Positions 21,708 through 36,099 of a DNA stretch of 64,000 bases are shown here, one piece after another. Source of the DNA: Alisma plantago-aquatica (Eukaryota > Streptophyta > Magnoliopsida > Alismatales > Alismataceae); NCBI GenBank assembly GCA_963693085.1, contig OY856409.1:657616591-657680590 (forward strand), given 5' to 3'. Positions within the stretch are counted from its first letter, which is position 1; the number at the start of each line of letters is the position of its first letter. A model generated the notes under the pieces. That model worked only from the letters and a program-made list of their open reading frames with translations, ran no database searches and was not told the origin of the DNA. The position numbers and the translations under genes are program-made.

Positions 21708-23014
21708 TGGAAAAAAAGTAACGATTTAAGTACAAGAACCATCATATACATATATGGAGAGTGTGCATAGTAGAGATGGTTAAGAGTTATGTAACCCGCC
21801 TTAAGAGGATCTCCATGATAGGCATAAAACTCCATGATCTAAGTAGAAAACATACGTTCTCTTCCAAGAACAGCACCCATCCAAAGCTCCAAACATGCCT
21901 TCGGCACCATCATCACCACCTCAAGAAACAAAGGAAGAAGAAGAAGAAGCCATGGTTATGTATAGATCAAGAAGAAGAAAGGAGGGAAGATGACCACGTC
22001 CTTGCTTACTCTTATCAAGGGCCTATCCATGTCCGAAAGGGAAAGAGGAAGGTGAAGAAGTAAGCACAAGGAAAAACTAGCAAAGAAGCATGACTCGCCA
22101 AGGTTGGATCTTGAGCAAGGAGTTTCCATGGCCAAGGAGCTCGCCCCTCAATGCTCCATGGAAGTCTTCCTTAGCTCCCAAGCTCCCATGCTTGTCACAT
22201 ACAGGTAGGGGAAGGAAGATGGCCGAAAAGGATTGCTTGGCTAAGGAGGAAGGGAGTTATATACACCAAGGAAGAGAGAGGTACCAAGGGAGAGGTGTCC
22301 TAACCACATAAACCAAGGTGCCACTTGCTATAGCTCATAACGCCACTTGTTGCCACCCTAGAAGCTCATGCATGGCCTGGTGATACACTCTAGGAAGTGT
22401 ATCGTGCAGCTGGGCAGCTTCCATGGCCGACACACCCCTGTTGGACGACACACCTTCATGTCCTAGTCGATACTCTAAAGGATAAGGTGACATATGTAAC
22501 ACATATATGTTATAAAGACCATATAAGGATGTCATTCCTCATCTATCAACCAAACAAGGCGCCCCATCATCCATAATCATTATAGATGATGTCACACATA
22601 AGCAAGAATACTCTAGATCTGATAAATTGCACGTTGACCCCTCCACTTTGGGTAAATTGCAATTTACACCAAAACTAGCACAAAAAACATAAACATCAAC
22701 CAACCAAGCTCAAACTTGAAACATAGGTCCTCCACAAGGTGCCCCACGGCATCATTCTCTTTCTACTGATGCAAGAGAACTAAAGGCATGCTTTATATGT
22801 GACATATTGCAATATAAACCCTAACTTTGGGTAAATTGCACTTTGGTCCAAAACAAGCAAACATTGCTCAAACATCATCCAAACGGGACCAAACTGGAAA
22901 CATCAGCTTGTCACATGATACCAAAACATCTTAGAATATTATATTAAGGTTCTAAGCACCTTTCTTAAGCAAATAAAATAGGGTTAGCCCAAAACCTGGG
23001 TCAGGGTCCTTACA

Positions 23015-25259
23015 AGTCATAAACCCCTAACAAGGATTTCGTCCCCGAAATCCCGAGCGGAAAGAAGACCGGTGTTACTTGTGCATCACATCAAACAACT
23101 CCACAAAGATCACAGGTGTCATATCCCAGAGCCACTCAGAGTTTCCTTGTACTGGTCACACACTCAAAACCCTCAGCTCATCATCCCTTGCCTGGTAACA
23201 CTCTTAGATACTGAAACATTATATGCAACTCGTATTACTCAGGTATCAGTTCTTTCTATTGATGTATCATATTCCACATTATGTTTCTGCTGTGCTATTC
23301 TGATCTCACAGGCTTGGCACTTTAAGATTTGCATAACTTGTATCACTGTCTTTCTACTATATATGTTTCAACTGTTCCTTCTCTTTTCACAAAGGATGTC
23401 TCTACTCAAGGGGAATCTTTCTCATAAGAGGTTATCACAAGATACATACTCTACAAAACACATGTATGCACATGACAGGGCTCAACTAGATGAACTTTCC
23501 CAAGATGACCTTACAACACTTCTTTCCCTTGGGTGCATACCTTCCGATGTCATGTTTATGTGGAGCATAAACCCCTAACATATGATAGCCACACTATAGG
23601 CACTTAGTCAGATCAAACCAAAGCCAACCTTTCCATCTGAGACAACTTCACACCTTTCCAAGGATATCCATTCCCAGGGTTATAACGATCCTTGACATGT
23701 CACATAGAAAGGGATGCACCCGACTATCACATCCAAGAAAGGAAAGGATACAGAGAAGGGTATACTTCATCCTGCACAACCAGGTCATCAACAAGGTGCT
23801 CAACAACAGACTATCTCTCTTCTGACTAATAGGAAGGAAACATCTGCCAAACGTACAACAAGCGCTCAAAGGGGGGTACATCATGAACTAGATCAACCAA
23901 AGAAGATAAGAGGTAAGAAGAAGACAAAGAAGAATGGAGTGACTTCATTCGACCTGTCACCACACACTGGTTATTCTACCGTTTCTGGCTAGCTTATGCC
24001 ACAAGATCTAAATGTTGCCTGTTGCCATCTGTTTCCTGATCAAACCATCCAGTCCTCACTTACTTATCCTTATCAACGTTCCTCTATGACGTCAAACTAC
24101 CACTTCAAGGGTCACCACATAGATCTAGACTTCCAAAACAAGCTTCCAGCTTGTAGGTTCAAGGCCAAGGATGATTGGTCAGGACGGTTCACCTTCATAC
24201 CTCCACGATCTAGGCATCTTGATTCTCAACCCCTTCTCAGAAGGCATGCCAAGGGGATCCTACCATCATCATCCATCACATACATCCCCATCTTGGAGCC
24301 AAAGTCCAAGATCAACTGATACTTTTCGAAGTACCCAAATAGTGATCACTTCAAAGGCACACATATCAAGTGACACAAGGTCCACTCGACTGCCACTCCC
24401 TCGAAAGGAAGGGACGTAAGAGAACAAACTCTCCCCATCAACCCATCAACATCTATGGTTTCATATCAAAGGGGAGGATATTATCACTTTCTTTGATCCT
24501 TACATGAGTTTCCAATTGTTTATGCAATGTTAACCTTGTTCCTTCTGGTTCTTATCTTGTGTCTTCTTGGGTTCCTTGCACTCAGCACAGGAAACATCAA
24601 GACCATTACATGTCATTGTTCTTCTTCTCTTATTACCATTACATCATAATCATGATTAGTTCCTGATTATATCATATTTTTGTTTTCTCTTTGTGATAAA
24701 GATCGTTATTCTTCACATAATATTTATTGAACAAGGATCATCTTCCTGGTTTTTTGTTTCTTATCACGAATTTGCACTTTATTCTTTCACATTTTTGCTT
24801 ACGTTCATTGGTTGGTCTGAGATTATCTCAGGTTCCATCTTGTTTACTCATCACTTATTCTCTTCTTTCTTATAACTTTATCTTTGCTTTCAGGTGTTTT
24901 CTTCATCTTGTGTAAGTTCTATGTTTTAACTTACGTTGTTATCACAAGTTAATCTATCTTTTATCATATATATCTCTTGAGATTACAGTTTCAAGAAATT
25001 ATCTCATCATATTCTTAATTTTTTATGCTCTTTAGATTGCTCCAGAATGACTACTTGATCAGATTAATCAAGGAGGAAACAATCTAATGCTCCATACTTA
25101 CCTTTGTCTTCAATATTTGAATACCTGGCCAGGGCATCAAGTGTTGAGATTAGGTAGTATGCACCATATATTATGTCACGATCCAACCTTAGACACCATC
25201 CTAATCCTAGTCCTAGTGTCCCTGTAGACTCAGCAAACCTAGAGCTCTGATACTAATAG
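23015..25259 (-). other. LARD internal region, copy B (non-coding)
   Basis: Homologous to 14,946-17,417, without the 229-bp duplication and with small indels. The primer site (25,244-25,255) has one base changed relative to copy A (ACTA in place of ACCA on the + strand), so its terminal TGG match is lost. No coding motif on either strand. Confidence 0.75.
25244..25255 (-). other. Primer-binding site, initiator tRNA-Met type, one mismatch (copy B)
   Basis: GCTCTGATACTA on the + strand against GCTCTGATACCA in copy A. Confidence 0.75.
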
Positions 25260-28200
25260 TGTAACACCTCATCCACAACAAACCATGATTACATGCTAAC
25301 CAGCGGATTATTGAAAAACACGAGAAATTAAAACTGATTTACAACAAGCACCACAAGAAGAAACATATAATATCTGAGTCAACACTTTGCATATCATATC
25401 ATGTTTCTAAGGTGCTACTACATAATTTCCCATCATCTCATTAAATGAAATAACTGTTGCAGGACGCTTTACATCAAGATACATATCAGAAACCATACAC
25501 CGATCATTGTACAAGAAACATCAAAAAACTCTCCCGAAGACCTGAGTGTACAGGGACGACACATAGGACTCTACTACTAGATGATATCTATCCCACCAGG
25601 TACGATACCTCAGCATAACTTCCGTAGCCACATGATCTTCATCTCGCCAGGCACATTCACCTAAAAAGGGTTATTAACCAGCGGGGTGAGACACACAGTC
25701 CCAGCGAGAAACATAACCCTCTACGAGTGTTATTATGATCACAGATAACTGATATAAGCATATTATAAGAGTAGTATACTGAGCAGGGCTATTCTTACCA
25801 GCAATCTTACCAAGATATTCATGAGGCCTATAACCAGGTACTCTTTATGGAACATGATTGACAAGATAAGCTTTATATGATCTTATCACATGATATAAGG
25901 AATGTATGATAAACTACAAGTTTATAACCAGGGCAACTATACAAACAAGGCCTCAACCAATGTTTTGTATTTGCCCTAAGAAAAGATACTATACAGCTTG
26001 CTTACAAATTATTATCCCCTGAGGAAGTGAGCTGTACCGCTCAAATCCAACCGACGGCTGTGAAACCCGGAGTCGGTGCCATACAAGGTCAATGGAAGAG
26101 TCAGACTCCATGACCTCCCACCTCATGGTCAGTGCATGAGTACAACACAAGCAAGACCACAGTCTCATGCTTAAGTGGCCTCAGCCACAGGGTCAGCTCC
26201 CACAGGCTACCTTCTGCCTAGCCCGCCTCGGTACAGGTCTCGGCACTAGTGAAACTGAGCCACGGGCCTGTTCACCGTGCCCTGAGCCATGAACACATTC
26301 ATGCTCCCATATCACATATCATGAGCCATGGGCTTGTTCACCATGCTCTATACATATCTCGAGTCTGCAACCACAGCTGCACTCGAATCCTCACTATTTT
26401 AGGCTAGGAGAAACCTCGCATATTCAACAATATGCACTCCAGGTTAACCCACAGGAGAACCCATTTCACCATCAACAACTCATGATGATGATGGATCTAT
26501 GGCCAGGGCAAACTACATGAAAGATTCATCTGTAATTAGTTAATGTATTTTAAGTATATTGTTGGGGCAATCAAGTTGTATTAAGAAACCATATATATAA
26601 CATGAACAACATTAGATTCATTACATTGATGTTATATTGCTACTGCCATTTCCATTGCCCTCAACAATCATCACATTGCTGGGGGATATAAATCCCTCAC
26701 ATCATCTCATAGTACTACTGCCTCTCAAGGCTTCATCATTTCATATCATCATGGGATACCAATCCCTGAGTTCCTCACATTACACCAGTGCCTCTCAAGG
26801 CATCATCATCATCATTAGGTAATATCAATCCCTCATGTCATCACTAGAGGATCACACCTCAACATGCATTTCTCATTATACTGGTGATATATGTTATCTC
26901 ATCATCAAAACACATGATTACTTAGATATTGCACATATATCAAGTGTTGTACAAAGCGTGTAATCATATAATCACCATAGCTCTTACTTGGCTATGAATT
27001 CAATACACCTGCATGGTTAGCTTGCATAAGAAAGAGATAACTGGATCACCAAACATAGAACATAGATCCTTTAGAGAACATATTATGATTATCATGCTAT
27101 CAAGGATTTAGATGTATAGGATTGGAACAACATCCATGTTCATAGTTGTGTCTTTAGTTAATTTAGATTATTGTTATCAAGTTGTGAGCATCCATCATGC
27201 CCCATATCTCATGAACATGTCTTTGATTATCATGTCATCAAGAATAAGGTTTATAGCATTGGAGTATTCTTCCATAATTATGAACATACGCAGATTAATG
27301 TCATAACTGGTGTATAAATCAATACATACTAATGTTACCACATCATGGGTATCCCATCATCCTCTAAATCTTAGCACACCATCCTTAAGGATTAACTTTA
27401 AGGATCATACACCATGATCCACCTTCCCACTTAATCAGAAGTTCATCTATCATTAACCATAAGTAACCACTATACAAGGGTTCACAACCTATTTTCTTAT
27501 TTCATTATTAACATAGGTGCAGGGTTCAAGGTGATTAAACCATATCACATGTATCCTTGTTATATATGCATTCTGGGTTACAAGAACCCTCACCAAAGCT
27601 TCTACAACTCTCACTATAGGTATGACGACAGCGCCACCCCTCACTAAAAGAGGTATCGGATAGAGTACCAACCCTCATCCAAAGTTGTCAGCCTCAAGCA
27701 TGACATGCACCCACGCATCAAGGGGATAACGGCCAGAATTAGACCTAATGGTGTGTCATGCAGCCATGGACCAAGAGTATAATGTGCAACCGATTGTAAC
27801 GAAATCACAACCATCCTTAACGGCCAAGACCCTATCACCTATTAGGGTTAGGGTTCCATGTCGGGCAACTTACCATCACCATATCATCTAAAGCCATAAC
27901 GCCTAAGATCACGGTACACAAGGTCAAACCATAACGCCCAACAAGCATACAACTGACGTATCTCAAACAACACCATGGCACCTAAGGTAGCCTATCGTCC
28001 AACTAGGTTAAGTTCAACTGTATCAGCCAACACCATGGCGCCCATCAAGCACACCTACTTGGTTAACACATCAAGATACTCAAGGGATTTCATACCACCC
28101 AAGGTACACTACAACATTGCCATGACGCCCATGGTACCCTATCGTCCAAGGTACCGTCAAGCTCAACATAGGTACTGGCCAAACCTCAACCCTAGGACCA

Positions 28201-30767
28201 TCCAAGCTATCAAGTATGAGAACATGTTGGGTAATCATCCAATAGAGAGAGACCATGTGTCGGGCAAGGCATATCGGCCAAGGTAACATATCTCCTTGTG
28301 GGGTATCGGCCATACACTTAGCCATGTCATCACCCAAATCATGCACGCCTACACACTTATAAAGTTCTAGGGTTAATGATATCGGGCATCATAACAAGGG
28401 ATCGCCCATATCGCCCATCCTCATATCCTTATCGCCCATGGAGCACCATATCGGGCACCTATCATATCGCCCAAGGAATCATCGCAACAAGAGTACCGCT
28501 ATCATTCAGCTTAGGGTTAGGACAACTCTATCACTCAAGATCCATGTCGTCCATAGACACTATGTCGAGCAACTCACTCAAAGAGTGTCGTGCAAGCACA
28601 AACCTCATGCCTGACACAAAATCCCCTCAACCACGCTCATATCGGTCAGGGAGGCATCCATGGTATCGCCTAGCAAGTACTACCATGGTAAGGAGTCATA
28701 TCAGGAAGCATAACATTCAAGGCAAACCCTAGGTGAGGGGGTATTGTTTAGGGCACCAAGAGGTGTATCGTGCAAGGGTACAAGGACCACACCAAGTTGG
28801 TCACCTTCAACATCAAGATCATGTCATGCAACAAGGGTAGTTCATCTATGTCACCCAGGACAACCCTATCGTCCAAACTAGGGTTGAAGCCCCATATCGT
28901 CCAAGACTCTAGAGTTAGGGTTTTATGTCGGCCAACCACCATCATCTTGGGTAGATGCACATATTGGTCACAAGATCACTAAAGCGTTCACCTATCATAT
29001 CACCCAAGGCTCAATTATACAAGATGGTATCGGGCAACACACTCAAAGGGTCATCATGGAAACATATCGGCCAAGAGCCCATCCAAGGGTCTAGCAACCA
29101 TGTCGTCCAAAGCTTGTCTCTAGGGTGGATAGGAGATATCGGGCATCAAGGTGCAACTATTACCAACCCATCATATCGTCCAAATGTCTAGGTATAGGCT
29201 CCCCTTTCAAGTCCAAAGGAGAGAAAGGGGTGTTTCCATAACCATCGACCAAAGCATAGACTATAGAACAAGGCAATGTATCGGGTAAAGGCCCATATCG
29301 GGCAACCTAGTTGTATCGGCCAAAGACTCATATCATGCAAGTCATATTCTACCTATAGCCACCCATTACCATCTTGTACAAGGAAAACAAGCTAAAGGCA
29401 TTAATAAAACGTAGCATTCCCATTAGATAAGATTCCAAGTTCCATATATATATCTATCATGGAAAAAAAAGTAACGATTTAAGTACAAGAACCATCATAT
29501 ACATATATGGAGAGTGTGCATAGTAGAGATGGTTTAGAGATATGTAACCCACCTTAAGAGGATCTCCATGAAAGACATAAAACTCCATGATCCAAGCAGC
29601 AAACATACGTTCTCTTCCAAGAACAGCACCCATCCAAAGCTCCAAACATGCCTTCGGCACCATCATCACCACCTCAAGAAACAAAGGAAGAAGAAGAAGA
29701 AGCCATGGTTATGTATAGCTCAAGAAGAAGAAAGGAGGGAAGATGACCACATCCTTTCTTACTCTTATCAAGGGACTATCCATGTCCGAGAGGGAAAGAG
29801 GAAGGTGAAGAAGTAAGCACAAGGAAAAACTAGCAAAGAAGCATGACTCACCAAGGTTGGATCTTGAGCAAGGAGTTTCCATGGCCAAGGAGCTCGCCCC
29901 TCCATGCTCCATGGAAGTCTTCCTTAGCTCCCAAGCTCCCATGCTCATCACATACAGGTAGGGGAAGGAAGGTGGCCGAAAAGGATTGCTTGTCTAAGGA
30001 GCAAGGGAGTTATATACACCAAGGAAGAGAGAGGTAGCAAGGGAGAGGTGTCATAACCACATAAACCAAGGTGTCACTTGCTCTAGCTCATAACGCCACT
30101 TGTTGCCACCCTAGAAGCTCATGCATGGCCTGGTGATACACTCTAGGAAGTGTATCGTGTATTTGGGCAGCTTCCATGGCCGACACACCCCTGTTGGGCG
30201 ACACACCTTCATGTCCTAGCCGATACACTAAAGGACAAGGTGACATATGTAATACATATATGTTATAAAGACCATATAAGGATGTCATTCCTCATCTATC
30301 AACCATACAAGGTGCCCCATAATACATACTCATTCTAGATGATGTCACACACAAGAAAGAAGACTCTAGAGCTGATAAATTGCACATTGACCCCTCCACT
30401 TTGGGTAAATTGCAATTTACACCAAAACTAGCACAAAAAGCATAAACATCAACCAACCAAGCTCAAACTTGAAACATAGGTCCTCCACAAGGTGAACCAC
30501 AGCATCATTCTCTTTATAATGATGCAAGAGAACTAAAGGCATGCTTTACATGTGACATATTGCAATATAACCCCTAACTTTGGGTAAAGTGCACTTTGGT
30601 CCAAAACAAGCAAACATTGCTCAAACATCATCCAAGCGGGACCAAACTGGAAACATGAGCTTGTCACATGATACCAAAACATCTTAGAAGATTAGATTAA
30701 GGTTCTAAGCACCTTTCCTAAGCAAAGAAAATAGGGTTAGCCCAAAACCTGGGTCAGGGTCCTTACA
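25260..30767 (-). repeat. LARD LTR copy 3 (full, 5.5 kb)
   Basis: Starts TGTAACACC and ends CCTTACA. Carries the same sub-blocks as copy 2: GTCCCAGCGAGA at 25,698-25,709, minisatellite, TATCG-word field, a short (AT)5 at 29,444-29,453, and a TATA-like word at 30,009-30,016. Sequence beyond 30,767 is unrelated to the array. Confidence 0.9.
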
Positions 30768-31140
30768 ATTGTTGTTAGAGAGCAAGTTGGTGACTAGTAT
30801 GCCAATGGAATGGACAACTCCTTCCTGTCTGTTCTAGTTGAATGACATGAGTTCTATTTGGTCTGTTTGGACTACTCTATAGGCAGGAGTCCTTTGGTTG
30901 CTTCTCAAAGAGAAAATTCAGCCTGAAGTTTGTGGCAAGACCATGGGAGCTTTATAGAAGTTGTTGTATTCATTGTTCGTGGTGAAAACCAGGAGTTGCA
31001 CAACCACCGTCCAAGAGAAACTAGTTGATAGTTGCATTGAAATGATTTGTTGTCACTGGACTTGATCCAGGACCAGGTATAACTCATTAAACCATCCTTC
31101 CTATTTCATAGTGGTTGAAGCAATCTTGTTATTCTGGGAA
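30768..31140. repeat. Dispersed repeat R1, copy 2 (inverted relative to copy 1)
   Basis: Matches the reverse complement of about 1,871-2,260 with many changes. It starts exactly where the LARD LTR ends, so the array sits inside or beside an R1 copy. No gene seen. Confidence 0.45.
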
Positions 31141-32107
31141 TATGAATAGATTTTTTTTTGTTTTTGTTGTTATACTATGTGCCCAAAGTTCCCAACATAT
31201 AGTATCTTTCTTGAGCTAAGTAACCTTTTATGATGTGATGTTCTATCTTTCCAATTATAAATATGTTCTAAGGATATATAAAATAAATTAAAAAAATCCT
31301 ATATATTTTGACATCAAAATTCAACATGTAAACAGATCATCACCTTTGGGTGTAGTCAGGATTTAAGGCATGGGTACAAAAAGGCCCTCACTAGGGGTGA
31401 CGAAAGGGCCTAATGTACATCAAGCACAAAAAGATTTGCACCTATGGGTGCAGTAAATGAATCCATTGTGAAGGTAAAAAAGACCCCCATATTTGGGTAT
31501 AGATAAGGTTCAACACCTTGATATCCTCAAACCCTGGGGGTAGAGAAAACAATGACCATAAACGTAGAAAAATGTGATATCATATAAAGTGTTTTCTTGA
31601 TAGATATAAAGTTGTTTAAAGTTTGTTATATTTTTATTATATAAATGACAATAGTCTATATTATTATTCAATTTCACATGTTTCATAGACATCATACTTG
31701 TTAATTGGCACTCACTGTGTCATGATTTTCCCTATTAAAAAAAAAAGGAAACTCACAAAGGGTTGATTAAATATGCTTCCACCTCAACTATTCGGATGAT
31801 GAAGAAGTAGAAAAGTTATACCAAACCATGAGGGATGAAATTAATTGGGTGTGCATAGTTTTGTAAGAATAGTTCCATCTTGTATATCTATAAGTACACC
31901 TTTGGGCCATGTTGTAAATCTTATATGTTCATTCAATAAATAAACTGAAATTTATTTAATTACCATGTATGTTGTGTGTGCGGTTTTTAGGTTGCTCATA
32001 GATGGGTGATTCAATCCCTTTAACATTGTATAGGAAGTGGTATTGGGATTGTGGTAAGAATGAATCCATGACCGAAGGTATTTATGAGGATCATTCAAGA
32101 AAAAACT
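31141..32107. other. Unassigned AT-rich intergenic sequence
   Basis: No coding frame, repeat family or RNA gene recognised. It includes a short T-rich tract (31,151-31,175) and a poly-A tract (31,737-31,747). Confidence 0.5.
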
Positions 32108-32482
32108 AAGAATGACACATGTTTCTATGTCAGGGACTACATCATAAAAAGTCAATAGTTAAGCCTTTTTCAACATGAGAGAACTCAAGGAAAAACATGG
32201 TCTACCCTTACTTGATAAATCAAGTAGGTGCACCATCCTTGTGTCCTTACCCCAAGAATAATGGTAGGTGCACTATGTTTATATAGTTGACATTTATGAT
32301 TATGTTTTTAGGTTTATTGAACATACAACAAGAAAAATAAAAGTAGTAATCATAGGGAACATGTATCTCAAACAAGTATTTAAGCTTAGAATTTTTAAGA
32401 ATATATACATGTAAGAAATTTTGGTACCACTAGTCTAGCCAATAGGAGGTAAAAGCATACCTTGATACGAGTAAAATATATT

Positions 32483-32604
32483 AACAAGCTTGAGTAAATC
32501 ATGGCAAAACAATTAACATTGTGATTCTAACATGTAAGCAAGTAACAAGCTTGAGTAAATCATGGCAAAACAATTAACATTGTGATTCTAACATGTAAGC
32601 AAGT
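32483..32604. repeat. 61-bp tandem duplication
   Basis: AACAAGCTTGAGTAAATCAT begins at 32,483 and 32,544; the two units are identical as read. The partner LTR (near 54,025-54,080) has one unit. Confidence 0.9.
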
Positions 32605-33284
32605 TTGATTTGATGAAGAATAGAAGGACTAAGTCACATTAATCATTTCCATCTAAGTTGGATGTTTCACCTAAGTTTTTGTTCTATTTTCCCTAATATT
32701 CATTTAACATCTCAAATAATACATGCAAGGTAATTATCATATTCCACGTTACATCATGCATTAACATAGGGTGAAACATTATGACTGGATCAGGGATTTC
32801 AAAACTAGGGTTACATGATTCAAGAAGGAAAATCACAAGATTTGAACAAGATCAATGATTCAATCATCAACATATCCTTTTAAGTCATTTTCCATGCAAT
32901 AGTAGTCATTACATCACTATTAGAGTACAAAAGTGATAATCATAAGACTTCATATTAGATGTCATTAAGTTATGGACTTGGATTCCAAAAATATACTTTT
33001 GATCATATATTGATCAAAATAGAATAAGGTTTTAGATATAGAGTCAAAAAGTCCATCAATGTCACATATTATGGTACTGTTAACATTATAAAGTCATTAA
33101 TAGAGAAAAGTTTGATCAAATTATATTCTTGACTCAAAATATAGTAAAAGTTATTGATTTAGAACAACCATAAATATTTCAGGCACATTAAATCATGTTT
33201 GAGCATAAAATTAGTGATTTTGCATTAATAGTTTGTATTAAGCAACATTTAGAGTCATAAGATTACATTTAGTAGATAAAGGAG

Positions 33285-33289
33285 GTCAA
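33285..33289. repeat. Target site duplication GTCAA (left)
   Basis: Perfect match with 49,487-49,491, flanking the solo LTR 33,290-49,486. Joining the flanks restores a sequence that matches the uninterrupted partner near 54,775. Confidence 0.85.
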
Positions 33290-34046
33290 TGTTAGGACCT
33301 CTCTTTTGATCAGCATTAATGCCAACCATTAGAAGAAAACCCAAAACCTAAACCCAGATTATGAAAAAATAATTAATTCTCAGCAACACAATTATCACAA
33401 TATATAAAAAGACATATTTTTTTCCTTTTTCCATTCTCATAAACCTTCATTAACAATGTCACACTATCATAAGAACTTATCCAACTCCATTAAATCTAGA
33501 AACAGAATCTTGTTACGCATATGCAGTTTAGTTTACTTCAGTTACATCTACATGAAACAACAAACTTTATATACTACCCATCCTGGGAAAGAGAGAATAC
33601 AGGGACATTCTATTCTATCTAGATTATCCTTACATTTATATACTCTTTGTCATGACATCTTTGCTGAATAGCATTATACCTAAAAACATTTGAAACTACC
33701 TCGTGATACTCATATAGATCCCCAGTAAGTGGACCACTCAAGCTAGGTACATGCATCGACATCATATTAAGTATAATGAACTGAAAAGAAACTTACAGAT
33801 ATTGAAAGGTTTGGTAGTTCTAACATAAGTCAAATCTAGTTTTAAATTGTGAGAACCCATCACTCTAAACGAGATTAGTCAAAACTCAAAACACAATTGA
33901 TCTCTAATTTACGACATAGCTAAAAAGGGGATAATTAAAACCAATTAAACATTCCAAACATTTAAATGATCATTTACACAAAAGTCCAACATCTTACATT
34001 TATTCATATTATGCCAAGTATCTTTTATAGCTACTACGTGGCCTCA

Positions 34047-34048
<2 letters not shown>

Positions 34049-34107
<59 letters not shown>

Positions 34108-34108
34108 A
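34049..34108. repeat. (AT)n(AG)n microsatellite
   Basis: About 42 bases of AT followed by about 17 bases of AG. Confidence 0.95.
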
Positions 34109-34539
34109 GAACATTATCCACAGATACCACATGTACAAGCATCATAATGCTACCAAAATGTTGAGTCAATTAAAACATCATATACAAACTTTCCTGCTCA
34201 TATCTAAGAGTATAGGGATGACTCTAGGACACACTAGACATCTAAACAGCCTTCTCTAAGGTCCATCACCACAGCTCCTCCTCGCTGCCACGAGTCTTCT
34301 GTCGTTGTTAATGATCATCTAAAAAGATGTAGCGACCCACAAGATGAGACCCATGTCCCAGCGAGATATAGCTCTCAACAATGCTTATTGAGTACAACAT
34401 GTTAATTAATTAAACATGTAGAGCACATTATATAACAGAATGGAAATATCAGATATAAAAATTCTTGAGAATAGTTCTAGTCAAAATCTTAACTGTAGTA
34501 TTGAAAGGTTAACAATATTCTCAAAAGATCAGGTGTAGT

Positions 34540-34740
34540 TAACATCATGAGCATGACTATCACCATATGTCTGACCAACATCATGAACATACTTAACATC
34601 ATTAGCAGGGCTAATAGTATAAGCATAGCTAGCATCATAAGCAAGTCTAACAGCATAAACATAGCTAACAACATAGGAATTACTAGTAGCATAAGAAAGT
34701 CTAACAGCATATCTACAACATGAGCATATCTACCATCTCT
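34540..34740. repeat. Minisatellite of about 15-18 bp, inner solo LTR
   Basis: Degenerate units of the type AACATCATAAGCATAGCT, roughly ten copies. Confidence 0.75.
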
Positions 34741-36099
34741 TATTGCAATATACATCATTTATATGTAAAAAGAGTAAACAAGGGTGATCATATAATGTGA
34801 AGTGTTGTGTATAACCCTAACATATATGTTACATGGTTGCATTCCATCTTTCATTAAGCCATGAGGAATTTGAGTCATACCACTCAGAGTCCAACTAACC
34901 ACTATGAAGTGCTATTAAGTTATATATAAGATCTAGCAGAGCCGATATCCTAAGATCTCTTTGTCTCGATCATTAGGAGTCAAGATGCAGTGACATATCA
35001 GTCAATCTACCTACAACGACATATAGTCAAGTGCTAACACCTAGTTCATCCTTGGTAGGTCATGGTACTGGTAACCAGGGTATTCAAAACCCTATCATCC
35101 AAGGTACATCCACATCTATCCTCAATCACATCACATATATAAATATCTGAGACATGACCTAGTCATTCTTAATCTGATGCATGACCGCAGACATCCCCCA
35201 TAACCTTGGAAGTAGTATGACAAGGACACACAGTCTCATGCACCCACACATACTCAACATATTATGTGTTTGACTCCGAGATTCCCTTAGGAATACTTAT
35301 TTCCCCATACACCAAGTCCTAACACTAGAATGGTTCTTTGGCATAGGGCACTACACGATTAGGGTTTCACTTGATTAGTTAATGACGACTGGGTCAACTA
35401 AGGCTGCATCAAACAAGTGTACATACAAACCCTAATTCATTTCTAGAAAGCATTTATATATAATAATTTTAGAAGATATAAAATGTATGAGACATAATCA
35501 TCATATCAACATCACGTGGTACTATTTCATTGTGTTCATGAGACTATACTTGTCATCACACCATCACAAGATATAAATCCTTATCACAAAATCCATGGTG
35601 TACCAACCCTTGTCAACATAAAGAGGATTTCACCTCCATAAGGGCTCAAAACATGCCCAAGGGTCATTAATACCATCATCATTTTCTGTATGATCATCAT
35701 AATCTTTCGACACCATTAAGAAGGTTCGACATTCCATCACCATACTTGTGATACACATGTTTAGCATAACATTGCATTAAAGAGCTATCATGTTCACATG
35801 GTAGCATTAAGGAAAGCATCAGTCATAAAGCTATGATAATCACTAGTTAAGATTTTAGGGTTACAAAAATCATTAAAGAGAATATTACTTCATCAAATCA
35901 CACAAGGAAGATAAGTATGATTAACCATCATTCATTAAGTTAAGTTCAACAAGATTGGTGGCAGTGATGTTACAAATCAGCATCTCAAACTAAACCATAG
36001 GTTCAAACACTTACTTAGGTCAAAGCACATTCTTTGCACATAGCATCACCATCCAATCACAGATACACAAGGTAAAGCATTACCATTGAATCCCATACT

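Larger units (their letters stand above)
32108..33289 (-). mobile_element. Element H, left LTR, part 1
   Basis: Homologous to 53,643-54,780 over its whole length. Shared blocks include AATAAATCAAGTAGGTGCA (TGATAAATCAAGTAGG in this copy), GTAGTAATCATAGGGAACAT and AAGCAACATTTAGAGTCATA. The left limit of homology is about 32,108; the true LTR start is not resolved. It is interrupted at 33,290 by a nested insertion and resumes at 49,492. A 61-bp segment is tandemly doubled at 32,483-32,604, against a single copy in the partner. Confidence 0.65.

Noticed and set aside
34489..34758. 89-codon - strand frame rich in Leu/Met.
   Set aside because: Produced by the 15-18 bp minisatellite in the inner solo LTR.
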